A stretch of 64,000 bases of DNA, from positions 1 through 64,000 of the forward strand of contig NZ_JABFDK010000012.1 in the NCBI RefSeq assembly GCF_013403865.1, in the 5' to 3' direction. Positions within the stretch are counted from its first letter, which is position 1, and the number at the start of each line of letters is the position of its first letter. The stretch comes from Winogradskyella costae (GTDB lineage Bacteria > Bacteroidota > Bacteroidia > Flavobacteriales > Flavobacteriaceae). Below, piece after piece: positions 36,068 to 44,634 of this stretch. Below the pieces are notes generated by a model, which was not told the origin of the DNA, did no database searches, and saw only the letters and a list, made by a program, of their open reading frames with translations. Both the position numbers and the translations under genes were made by a program.

Positions 36068-38782
36068 ATGAACACATCAAAACTTTTAATACTACTTTTT
36101 CTGACCTTGTCTATTAGTTTATTTGCTCAGTCTGAACCACCAATTAAAGGGATCGTTTTAGATGAAGATAAAGCGCCTTTAGACCTGGTTTCCGTAGCGC
36201 TTCTAAAACAAAAGGATTCTACATTTATCAATTATGCGCTTACTGATGTTAAAGGTGAATTTGCAATTTTTGATACTCCAAAGGACTCACTGTTACTACA
36301 ATTTTCATATTTAGGGTATATAACGCATTTTGAGACTATTCATTATAAAAACCAACCTATAGATATTGGTAATGTCATTCTTAAAGAAGATACTTATGAA
36401 TTAGATGCCGTAACGCTATCTGCAGTAATTCCTATTCAAATTAAAGAAGACACAATTGCTTTTAATGCCAATTCTTTTAAAGTGAACCCAAGTGATAATC
36501 TAGAAACGCTTTTAAAAAAATTACCAGGTATAGAGGTTGAATCTAATGGGAAAGTCGTTGCAAAAGGTGAAGAAGTGACCAAAATATTTGTCGATGGTAA
36601 GGAATTTTTTGGCGGAGACCCGGCTATTGTATTAAAAAATTTATCGGCAGATGCCATTGCAAAAGTTGAAATTATTGATAAAAAAAGTGATGAGGCAGAA
36701 CTGACAGGAGTCGATGACGGTAACAAACAGGTTGTGATTAATTTCACATTGAAAAAGACGAAAAAGAATCAAGGTTTCGGAAAGGTATCCGCAGGTATGG
36801 GATTAGATAGCCGCTATTTTGGCAATGCTAACTATAATAAATTTTCGCCAAAAACACAGTTGGCAGTTATTAGTAAATACAATAATATCAATATTACAGG
36901 CTCTAATATTCAGGGATTTTTAGAAAATGCTGATGGTATTGCTGATGAGTCTGATGATGATAACAGTACTGCTGCTCAATCAAAAAGTTTAAGTGGGTAT
37001 TTAAAAACAGGTGTTGTTGGCATTAATATAGGTCATGAGTTTAAAGAGAAAGAGTCTCTAAATGCGGACTATTTTTATAATCTTTCGGATAATCGTGGCA
37101 CATCCTTTTCCAAAAGAATTTCTTTTGCCAATACTAATAACTATGATTATGAAGCTGATAATAGGTTTAATAAAGAGTCAAATAATCACAATTTTAATTT
37201 TAATTATAAAAACAAATCGAATAGGAGTAACAGCCTTACTATTAAAGGGCGTTTAAATTCGGATGCACTAACACAGTATTCAATGAGAGATGGATTTTAT
37301 TATACAGTAGATGGTGATTTAGTAACTTCAAACAAACAAAATTATAGTAATACCACCATTAAAAAGTCACTCGACTTTGACATCAATTTCTTTCAAAAAT
37401 TAGCTAAAATAGGGCGTAGTTTTAGTGTTGGGTTTAAAACCAAAATATACGAGCAAAGTAAGGACAATGAGCAGGCCACTTTTATAATTAGGAATATTAA
37501 CACCGATAATCCTTCAAATAGAGACATTTTTGCACTTAGAGATGAAGCGTTTAATAACGGTTTGTATAATTTCAATTTTAAATTTACAGAACCCATAGTC
37601 GGAAATCATTACCTAAAGTTTCAATTCTTTTTAAGAGTCTTAAATCAAAATGAAGATATTTATCAATTTAAAACCTTTGCATCTGATGACGATGAGGATG
37701 AACTCCTTAGCTATAAATACAATCATAGAGAAAGTAGTTTGCAAAATCGATTTGGCTATAGTTATAGCACTAAAAAATTGAATATATTTTCTGGTATTGA
37801 GCTTCAAGAGCTCGATCGATCGTTTGGTGTCATTACAGAAGATCGTTTTACTAGTAACCAATTTTATGTTAATCCGTTTTCCATAGTGCAATACAGACCT
37901 CAAAATGGTGTAAAATACCGTTTGGTCTATAATAGAAAAATACGCAGCCCACGAACTTCAGAAAGCTCAACAGTTATCAATGATCTCAATCCTTTTTACA
38001 TAAGAAAAGGAAATCCTCAGTTAAAAACAGAAAAGACGGACGATATTTCTTTAATTGCTAATATCTTCAATTACAAATCATCATTAAACTTTACAAGTAG
38101 GATTAAGTACCAGTTTTCAAAGGATGCTATTATTCAAAACATTGCTATAGACGATGACTTTGTTAAAACGAGAAGCTATATCAATAGTGGAGAGCGACAA
38201 CGATTGTCCGCTTATTTTAATTTTAGTAAAAAAATAAAAGGCTTAGGAATTCGCTATGCTATAACCAATAGCAGTTTTTATAATACGTCAACGTCATTAA
38301 TTAACTTACAACTTAACGATGTGGTTTCAAAAGATATCTCAATGGGGTTCTCTTTAGAAAACGCGAATAAGAATGTTGTAGACTTAAAACTAGGGACTAA
38401 TTATAGCGTTAATAATACGTCATTTTCTATAGAGCAAGACCTCAATAGAACCTATAGAAAGCAACATTACTATTCCGCTATGGATTATGATTTTACAGAG
38501 AAACTAAATTTTAATACCCAATTTGATTATTTCGTATTTTCAGATAATCAGTTTGCTACAGATTTGCAACTTCCTATATGGAATATGGCTATTTCCTATA
38601 GTATTGGAAATGGCCCTAATAGTCTTAAACTGGTTTTTATAGATCTTCTTGATAAAAACGTTGATTTCGAAAGACGAAGCACGACTAACTTTTTTGAAGA
38701 AACCACCTCAGAAAGTTTAGGACGCTATATGATCTTGAGCTACACTTACCGATTAGGTAACCGAAAGCAACAAAACGATTAG
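36068..38782 (+). CDS. TonB-dependent-receptor-like outer-membrane beta-barrel protein
   Basis: A 904-residue outer-membrane protein. After a signal peptide (1-21) comes a carboxypeptidase-regulatory-like beta-sandwich (about 25-110, IKGIVLDEDKAPLDLVSV) and a plug-like domain (about 125-235) containing LLKKLPGIEVESNGKV and KIFVDGKEFFGGDP. A long aromatic/Asn-rich region of alternating beta strands forms the barrel, ending in YTYRLGNRKQ. It belongs to the outer-membrane beta-barrel group related to TonB receptors, but it is not a typical SusC, and no SusD follows. It might import oligosaccharides, or serve a different ligand. No SusCD pair exists elsewhere in the window. Confidence 0.85.
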   Translation: MNTSKLLILLFLTLSISLFAQSEPPIKGIVLDEDKAPLDLVSVALLKQKDSTFINYALTDVKGEFAIFDTPKDSLLLQFSYLGYITHFETIHYKNQPIDIGNVILKEDTYELDAVTLSAVIPIQIKEDTIAFNANSFKVNPSDNLETLLKKLPGIEVESNGKVVAKGEEVTKIFVDGKEFFGGDPAIVLKNLSADAIAKVEIIDKKSDEAELTGVDDGNKQVVINFTLKKTKKNQGFGKVSAGMGLDSRYFGNANYNKFSPKTQLAVISKYNNINITGSNIQGFLENADGIADESDDDNSTAAQSKSLSGYLKTGVVGINIGHEFKEKESLNADYFYNLSDNRGTSFSKRISFANTNNYDYEADNRFNKESNNHNFNFNYKNKSNRSNSLTIKGRLNSDALTQYSMRDGFYYTVDGDLVTSNKQNYSNTTIKKSLDFDINFFQKLAKIGRSFSVGFKTKIYEQSKDNEQATFIIRNINTDNPSNRDIFALRDEAFNNGLYNFNFKFTEPIVGNHYLKFQFFLRVLNQNEDIYQFKTFASDDDEDELLSYKYNHRESSLQNRFGYSYSTKKLNIFSGIELQELDRSFGVITEDRFTSNQFYVNPFSIVQYRPQNGVKYRLVYNRKIRSPRTSESSTVINDLNPFYIRKGNPQLKTEKTDDISLIANIFNYKSSLNFTSRIKYQFSKDAIIQNIAIDDDFVKTRSYINSGERQRLSAYFNFSKKIKGLGIRYAITNSSFYNTSTSLINLQLNDVVSKDISMGFSLENANKNVVDLKLGTNYSVNNTSFSIEQDLNRTYRKQHYYSAMDYDFTEKLNFNTQFDYFVFSDNQFATDLQLPIWNMAISYSIGNGPNSLKLVFIDLLDKNVDFERRSTTNFFEETTSESLGRYMILSYTYRLGNRKQQND

Positions 38783-38810
38783 AATTCTAAGAAAACAATA
38801 GAAAGCAGTC

Positions 38811-38943
38811 TTATTCCTTCAATAATTTTAAAGTCGATTTACTATCGCCTTCATATAAAACGTGCGAAAAGGATAGGTCGGTTGTTGCGGTTTGAGATAT
38901 CGATGTCTTAATACTAATTGTCGAATTCGAATGTTTTTGCATT
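38811..38943 (-). pseudogene. Relic of a T9SS sorting domain
   Basis: The first 34 bases are identical to the 3' end of the sulfatase gene at 39292, including the codons for LLKE and the stop. Similarity continues for about 130 bases (both contain TGAGATATCGATGTCTT). One extra base lies between the conserved ends, so the reading frame is broken. It is the C-terminal remnant of a former gene, probably a duplicate of a T9SS-exported enzyme. The rest of the gap up to 39212 has no recognisable content. Confidence 0.75.
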
Positions 38944-39212
38944 AGGTAAATTACGCAAAACACGAGTTGCTAATTCTTTGTGCTGTCTAAATTTGCCGTT
39001 TACCAATAGAAGTAAAATAGATCCTGGAGAACTCAAAACCTCAGTAATTATAGTGTCTTCATCTTGTAATTATGGCGAAAAAAAAGGCATATTTATGTAT
39101 GTTGCGATTGAACCGTTTTTAATCCAAGTTATCTGCCACTAAATATTTGGTTTTATTCATACATTGCATATTATCATTTTATTTCGTCAACTTTAGAATC
39201 GTTAATTGACAC

Positions 39213-39275
39213 TAAAAAAAAATGCCCTTTCGCATCAGATAACGTATCTCTTCGATGCAAAAGGGCAATTTTTAA
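39213..39275. terminator. Bidirectional terminator after the large sulfatase
   Basis: AATGCCCTTTCGCATC (39221-39236) pairs with GATGCAAAAGGGCAATT (39254-39270) with one mismatch, and AGAT/ATCT extends it. An A-run precedes and a T-run follows. It lies 16 bases beyond the sulfatase stop. Confidence 0.8.
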
Positions 39276-39291
39276 TTCTATAAAATTGAAC

Positions 39292-42249
39292 TTATTCCTT
39301 CAATAATTTTAAAGTCGATTTACTACCATCTTCATGTATGACTTGCAAAAAGTATAAGCCTGTTTTGAGCTCTGAGATATCGATGTCTTGATACTGATTA
39401 TTAAATTCGTATGCTTTAGCGCCATGTACACTATACAATACACCTGATGCTACGGATTTTGAAAGACTAAAAGTGCCTTTAACCGGATTAGGAAATAATT
39501 TAAGTGCTTCTCTATTATCTAGCACCTCATCAACTCCTAAGCTACTTAAGTCTAAATGATATGTAACAGCGTAAACTCTAAATCTTGGTGTAGTATCTAT
39601 AGTAGCATTGGAAAGGTTAGTTACTAAAAACTCCATAGTTTGCGCCGCTTCAGTTATTGTTGTTGGCGTATCAAATTCATAATTTAAATCAGCTGTACTG
39701 TTCGTACTTGTGTATTCAAAACTTTGAGTTTCGCCGCCAATAGTAACATCAAAGTTTGCCGTATCACCTGCAAGTGACCGCACTCTAAATACTATCTTTT
39801 CACATAATACAGATTCAGTAGCTTTTACATTGATATTAAAACCATCGCCTCCGCCTTCTGTTCTCATTTGTACAAATGCACCACCAGTAGTGGTATTTCC
39901 TATCAATTCTGCATATACATCTGTACTTTCTGGTTCAAATTGTTGTTCTTCTTCCGTTGTATTAAGCGTTATTTCACTAAGTGGTTGTGTAGCTCCTAAA
40001 ACATTAAAGAAGAGATCTACAAATCTTACTCTTGGTGTTAACCCACCCGAATTAGAAAGTGAGGTTGTGATGACCTGTATTTCTTTAGATGACTGTGTAA
40101 ATGTCACTGGAGTATCAAATTCAAATAATTCTGGAGTATTATTATTTGTACTTGTATATGTAAAACTTTGTGTTTCTCCATCAATAATAATATCAACATT
40201 TACAGTATCTGCTGATTGAGATATAATTCCTAATGTAATTTTATCACAAGTTATAGTTTCAACATCTGCAGGAGCTTTTACATAAAATTTTGCTCCATCT
40301 CCGCCTTCTTCAGTCCTTGCTTGTAAATAAGCTGTACCACCTATAGTTGTATTCCCAATTAACTCAGCATATTCATCTACTACTTTAAAAGCTTGTTCTC
40401 CAACAGCGTTAGCAAGTATTATCTTATAAGGGTTAAATATTGATATGGCATCCGATATGACTACAAAATTATTTTCATCTATTAACGTAAACACAACTCC
40501 TGTAGCTACTTCTGGCACATCGGCTGTAATCACGTTACCATCTATGGTTGCAGGAAGTTCAAACCACTCTTCTTCTGGTGTGTCTACTTCTTCTATCCTA
40601 TAAAGCAAATAAGCCGTTTCAATAATTGCATCTCCAGGATTAGTAGTTAGCGTTGCTGTGGCTACACCTGTATTTTCATCATAAACTGTTGAAGTTATAG
40701 AAGGAACAATATCTTGATTAACTAAAGGATCACCATTATAATCTGGATTAAAATGTGGTGTTCTTGTATCGTTTTCAGCTAAAAGCGTCTCTAGGTTTAA
40801 GATCATTTCATTTTTAAGCGATACAGGCATGGTATCTATAACATCCACCATCTCTTCGATATCACTGTCAGATCCATCGTCATTATATAATTGGTAGGCT
40901 TTATAATAATCTCCGTTATCATAGATTTTATACAATTTATAATTTCCACTTCTAATAGCTGAAGATGCTCTTTCGTCTTGTCCATGTGGGTAATGCCAAA
41001 AAAGGTCTGTTCTTTCAGTATTGTCACTATTTTTTATTTCTGTTTCAGTGCCACTTAAAAAAGGAAATAAACTTACACCATCTAAATTGTTCAGAACATT
41101 TGCATCAAGAACGGCATCTGCTCCAGTAACCTCCATAATTGTAGGATAAAAATCTAAATGAGAAACTATGTTATCATATACTTGATTTTCCACAATACCA
41201 GGTCCAGTTATAACAAATGGCGTACGCAAACCGCCTTCTTTGGTGTGTGTTTTCCCTAAATCTAAAGGAAAGTTATCTGTAATAATTTCTGACCCATGAT
41301 TTTCTGCACCTCCATTATCTGAAGCAAATATGATATACGTTGTATCAAATAATTTCATCCCTGGATTTCTTGGGTCATCAGTCTCTTTTAAATAATCTAC
41401 TACTCTCCCTAAACTCCAATCTAAACTCGCAATCATCGCTCCATAATAGGGATTTGTTTGGCCTGGAGTGGTAATATTTGCATCTGTTGTAGGCACAGGA
41501 ATTCCTAATTTATCACAATAATATTCTAGTAATGCTAAATCTCTTGTTTGTATTGGTGAGTGAACTAACCAGTGAGCCATGTATAGAAAAAAGGGTTCCT
41601 CTTTGTTATCATCCATAAAATCCAATGCTAGTTCTGTTACAGCATCATAAGGTCTTCCATCTGCGTCTAATCGATAAGGATCATCTTCTGCATCTGTAGC
41701 AAAGTCAACAGATCGGTCTCCCATACTTCTCGTAATTCCTCTATCGGTGTCCTGATAATCAAACCCTTGGTCTACAGCTTCCGGATAAATATTGTGATTA
41801 GCTGCCATATGCCATTTACCAACATGACCAGATACATATCCTAAAGGATTTAATGCTTCAGCTATGGTCACTTCGTCTAGTTGTAATCTACCAGGATAAT
41901 ATGACTCTATAGTTTTATTTGAAAGTTTAACTTTAGGTATTTGCCCTCCTGCGACATGAGTCATTTTGGTTTTAAGAGGCATTCTACCACTCATTGTACC
42001 TCCTCTTGACGGTGCACAAGTTGGTGCTGAAGCATAGGCTTGTGAAAAATTAGCTCCATCCTCAGCCAATGCTAACATATTAGGTGTTTCCCAAGGAACA
42101 ACATCTCCAACATCATTTAACTGAGTGTCCTGCCAGCCTAGATCATCTGCATAAATAAAAACAATATTTGGTTTAATTATCTCTTGACCATTTATTTGTG
42201 GTAAAAAAAGAATGCTGAATAATAAAAGTAGTGTTGTGTTTCTCATCAT
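39292..42249 (-). CDS. S1-type sulfatase fused to two module B domains, T9SS-exported
   Basis: A 985-residue secreted sulfatase. The signal peptide ends near residue 21. Metal-binding ADD is at 34-36 and CAPSR gives FGly at Cys78, followed by KWHMA, FASDNGG and LDLGKTHTKEGGLRTPF. The catalytic part extends to roughly residue 600. Two repeated beta-sandwich modules (module B, about 621-760 and 773-905, both beginning YAELIGNTT) follow, then a T9SS sorting domain (about 916-985, LFPNPVKGTF). At nearly 1,000 residues it is far longer than single-domain S1 sulfatases. The modules probably hold the enzyme on its glycan. It follows the module-A TIM-barrel gene after 58 bases in the same operon. Confidence 0.92.
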   Translation of the reverse strand: MMRNTTLLLLFSILFLPQINGQEIIKPNIVFIYADDLGWQDTQLNDVGDVVPWETPNMLALAEDGANFSQAYASAPTCAPSRGGTMSGRMPLKTKMTHVAGGQIPKVKLSNKTIESYYPGRLQLDEVTIAEALNPLGYVSGHVGKWHMAANHNIYPEAVDQGFDYQDTDRGITRSMGDRSVDFATDAEDDPYRLDADGRPYDAVTELALDFMDDNKEEPFFLYMAHWLVHSPIQTRDLALLEYYCDKLGIPVPTTDANITTPGQTNPYYGAMIASLDWSLGRVVDYLKETDDPRNPGMKLFDTTYIIFASDNGGAENHGSEIITDNFPLDLGKTHTKEGGLRTPFVITGPGIVENQVYDNIVSHLDFYPTIMEVTGADAVLDANVLNNLDGVSLFPFLSGTETEIKNSDNTERTDLFWHYPHGQDERASSAIRSGNYKLYKIYDNGDYYKAYQLYNDDGSDSDIEEMVDVIDTMPVSLKNEMILNLETLLAENDTRTPHFNPDYNGDPLVNQDIVPSITSTVYDENTGVATATLTTNPGDAIIETAYLLYRIEEVDTPEEEWFELPATIDGNVITADVPEVATGVVFTLIDENNFVVISDAISIFNPYKIILANAVGEQAFKVVDEYAELIGNTTIGGTAYLQARTEEGGDGAKFYVKAPADVETITCDKITLGIISQSADTVNVDIIIDGETQSFTYTSTNNNTPELFEFDTPVTFTQSSKEIQVITTSLSNSGGLTPRVRFVDLFFNVLGATQPLSEITLNTTEEEQQFEPESTDVYAELIGNTTTGGAFVQMRTEGGGDGFNINVKATESVLCEKIVFRVRSLAGDTANFDVTIGGETQSFEYTSTNSTADLNYEFDTPTTITEAAQTMEFLVTNLSNATIDTTPRFRVYAVTYHLDLSSLGVDEVLDNREALKLFPNPVKGTFSLSKSVASGVLYSVHGAKAYEFNNQYQDIDISELKTGLYFLQVIHEDGSKSTLKLLKE

Positions 42250-42307
42250 AAAATTAGTTTATTTAAAAAAGTTTTATCAAAAATTACATTAGTTACAAAT
42301 ACTTATT

Positions 42308-44260
42308 TTACTTGGATACTATTATTTTTCGAGTGATGCTATAATTATTTCCATTCGAAAGCTTAATAAGGTAAATTCCTGATTTTAAAGTAGACACATC
42401 TAATTGTGTGGTCGTCGTGCCATTAGTCCATGTTTTATTCAGTACTTTAGTTCCTAGTACGTTTAGGACCGTTATGTTATTTATATCTGTAGTTGTTCTA
42501 GAAATTGTGAGTCGATCAGCTACTGGGTTGGGATACAACTTAACATCTGATTGATTAGTAAATTCATATGAATTTGTACTTAGCGTTTCACCGACTAGAT
42601 AAGCCCCATCTGGTCTTACATATGGTTCAAAATCGGGTACAGGACTAGAAAGAAGTCTATCGTTAATTGCTTTCATAATAAGCATTTCATCAGCCATCAT
42701 ATGGCCTTCATCAGCATTAGCATTAGATATTGTAGTTGCAAAGGTAACACCAGCATTGGCATCTATTAGAATTTTAGTAAATCTGTAAGCATCTTCTATT
42801 CCAAATATTAAATTTGCGGAACTAACATGCCATTTATCTCTAATAGGAAACCATGCATGTTTTAATACTTGTTTTTTTTCATACATTGACCAAGGATTAC
42901 CAACCATAGCAGGTAATGTAAACTCTTCGTATCCCCAAGAATTTGGTGGAGCACCACCAGCTAACGCAGAGACATGTCCTCTTGTAAAATCTTGAGAAGT
43001 ATTGTTTCCTCTAAAGTTTGATACATCATAGTCTCTATCATCTTCATCATCAACTCCATCAGAATCAACGGCAACTAATACGCCATCTATATAATGTTTA
43101 TGACCAAACTCAGACACTGACATAGCAGCTCCAGGATCGGCATCTTTAAACATTTGAACAAAATCTTCTAAATTTCCATCGTCAAGAAGTACTCCTGTTG
43201 TATCAAACCAATATCCATCAGCATACTCTGCTATCGCAGGAATAAATCCTTGAACTAAATCTCTGTAAGCTAAATATTCATCTCCATTAAAATTAGCTGT
43301 ATAATAATCTACCCAAGCCGCTTTCGTTTCATCACTTGCTCTATCTAAATAGTTAGAAGATATGTACAAAATAATCTTCTTATCTGCATCTTTAAATGTT
43401 TGCAAGACGTCCAGCATGATTTGTTGATTCTCTGCAGTAGGAACTAAACTTTCGTGTATCTCTGTAGCTACATCTACATTAGTATTATCTCTCATTGTAA
43501 AATAATGAGAGTGTGCAAAATAACTAAGGTTTGTAATAACGTGCCCTGCAGCTGGAAGTTCAGCAACAACCTCTTGCGCACCTCCTAATGGGTCATGGCC
43601 TGTAGCAACTTCTGCATCTAACCTTTCACCACCAAAAACAGGAAATGTAACTCCCCATGAACCCTGTAACCAAGCAGCTGGATGATTTCCTACGGTAGCG
43701 GTTTGATCTGTTGATCCGTATATCTCATCTATATAATAAGTCATGGCTGGTTCTTCTATACTACCATTAGCAAAACCTATTGTCATAAGGTCATAGCCAT
43801 CAACATGTGGAACCACAATATTTTCAAAATGAAACGTAAACGTTTCCCATTCTTGTCCAACTGTAAAATTCAATTGTTCATAAACACGTTGTCCTTCATC
43901 AGAACTATCAAAAAACACTCTTAATTTTGAATTGTTTGTAGTTAGCTCATCAGTAGGTATATCAATATAGGCTTTAAACGTAACTGTATAATCGGTTAAA
44001 TCTGTTACGTAATTGAATAAATTAAATTCCAAAAAATCTTGTGTACCTTCAACTCTATTAAATTTAGAGACAATAGTGTGTGTATTAATTCCTGAAGTAT
44101 TAGGGTTTGGAATGTTTCCTGTTAAATTTGTAGGTACATCTTCTTCGGCTGTAAACTCAATTTTACGCGTATTCGTTTGATCTTCTAACCACAAAAATTG
44201 TGCATTAGAAATCTGTACAAATGATATTGAAAATAAAAAAATATATAAAAACTTTGACAT
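42308..44260 (-). CDS. T9SS-exported TIM-barrel glycosidase candidate with module A (paralogue)
   Basis: A 650-residue paralogue of the 29101-31026 protein. The signal peptide ends at residue 20. Module A covers about 21-185 (VSKFNR, KLRVFFDSS, WETFTFHFEN, YYIDEIYG), the barrel-like region about 190-555, and a T9SS sorting domain about 572-650 (VKLYPNPVADRL). DGYWFDTTG places Asp353 at the equivalent position to Asp359 in the paralogue, and KKIILYISS, SALAGGAPPNSWGYEEF and PYVRPDGAYLVGETLS are conserved in both. It heads the operon that also contains the 985-residue sulfatase. Function is inferred as an endo- or exo-acting glycosidase; the family is not recognised. Confidence 0.7.
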   Translation of the reverse strand: MSKFLYIFLFSISFVQISNAQFLWLEDQTNTRKIEFTAEEDVPTNLTGNIPNPNTSGINTHTIVSKFNRVEGTQDFLEFNLFNYVTDLTDYTVTFKAYIDIPTDELTTNNSKLRVFFDSSDEGQRVYEQLNFTVGQEWETFTFHFENIVVPHVDGYDLMTIGFANGSIEEPAMTYYIDEIYGSTDQTATVGNHPAAWLQGSWGVTFPVFGGERLDAEVATGHDPLGGAQEVVAELPAAGHVITNLSYFAHSHYFTMRDNTNVDVATEIHESLVPTAENQQIMLDVLQTFKDADKKIILYISSNYLDRASDETKAAWVDYYTANFNGDEYLAYRDLVQGFIPAIAEYADGYWFDTTGVLLDDGNLEDFVQMFKDADPGAAMSVSEFGHKHYIDGVLVAVDSDGVDDEDDRDYDVSNFRGNNTSQDFTRGHVSALAGGAPPNSWGYEEFTLPAMVGNPWSMYEKKQVLKHAWFPIRDKWHVSSANLIFGIEDAYRFTKILIDANAGVTFATTISNANADEGHMMADEMLIMKAINDRLLSSPVPDFEPYVRPDGAYLVGETLSTNSYEFTNQSDVKLYPNPVADRLTISRTTTDINNITVLNVLGTKVLNKTWTNGTTTTQLDVSTLKSGIYLIKLSNGNNYSITRKIIVSK

Positions 44261-44634
44261 AACGGTAATTGCTTAATTTATTTAATAGCCTCCAAATAAA
44301 TCATCATTTTCATAGTTTGAAGACCATGTAAAAATAAGATTAGAGACTTAACTACATTTTCTCTCATTCACTAAATCATTGCTCTATACTACCAATTTCA
44401 CGTTATACAGTGGAATAGTGCTATTATTTATATATAGTATTTTAATTCAACCCTTTAACCAAAGCGAGACTTAAATCGACCATTTATTTAAATTAAGCAG
44501 ATTTGCATAGTGGTTTCAATAGCCTCTGAATTGCGTTTTAGTAATGATATAGTTGAGGTAATATGAATAAATAACAAAAGAAGCACTATAGAATTAAATC
44601 CTATTGTGCTTCTTTAAATATGAAATAATTTTAA
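44261..44634. other. Intergenic region with terminator
   Basis: These 374 bases lie between two reverse-strand operons. The right part holds a hairpin (44577-44616) ending the 44635-50416 operon. The left part should hold the promoter of the 42308 operon, but no clear -33/-7 pair was found. No frame or repeat was seen. Confidence 0.5.
44577..44616 (-). terminator. Intrinsic terminator after the sulfatase operon
   Basis: AAAGAAGCACTATAG pairs with CTATTGTGCTTCTTT with one mismatch around a short loop. It is 19 bases beyond the sulfatase stop at 44635 and has a T-run on the reverse strand. Confidence 0.75.

Noticed and set aside
38918..39142. A 74-codon forward frame after the outer-membrane barrel gene
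   Set aside because: It lies partly over the relic of a T9SS sorting domain, has no signal or motif, and no start context.
39830..40219. A 129-codon forward frame
   Set aside because: Antisense to the module B region of the large sulfatase; composition is that of a shadow.
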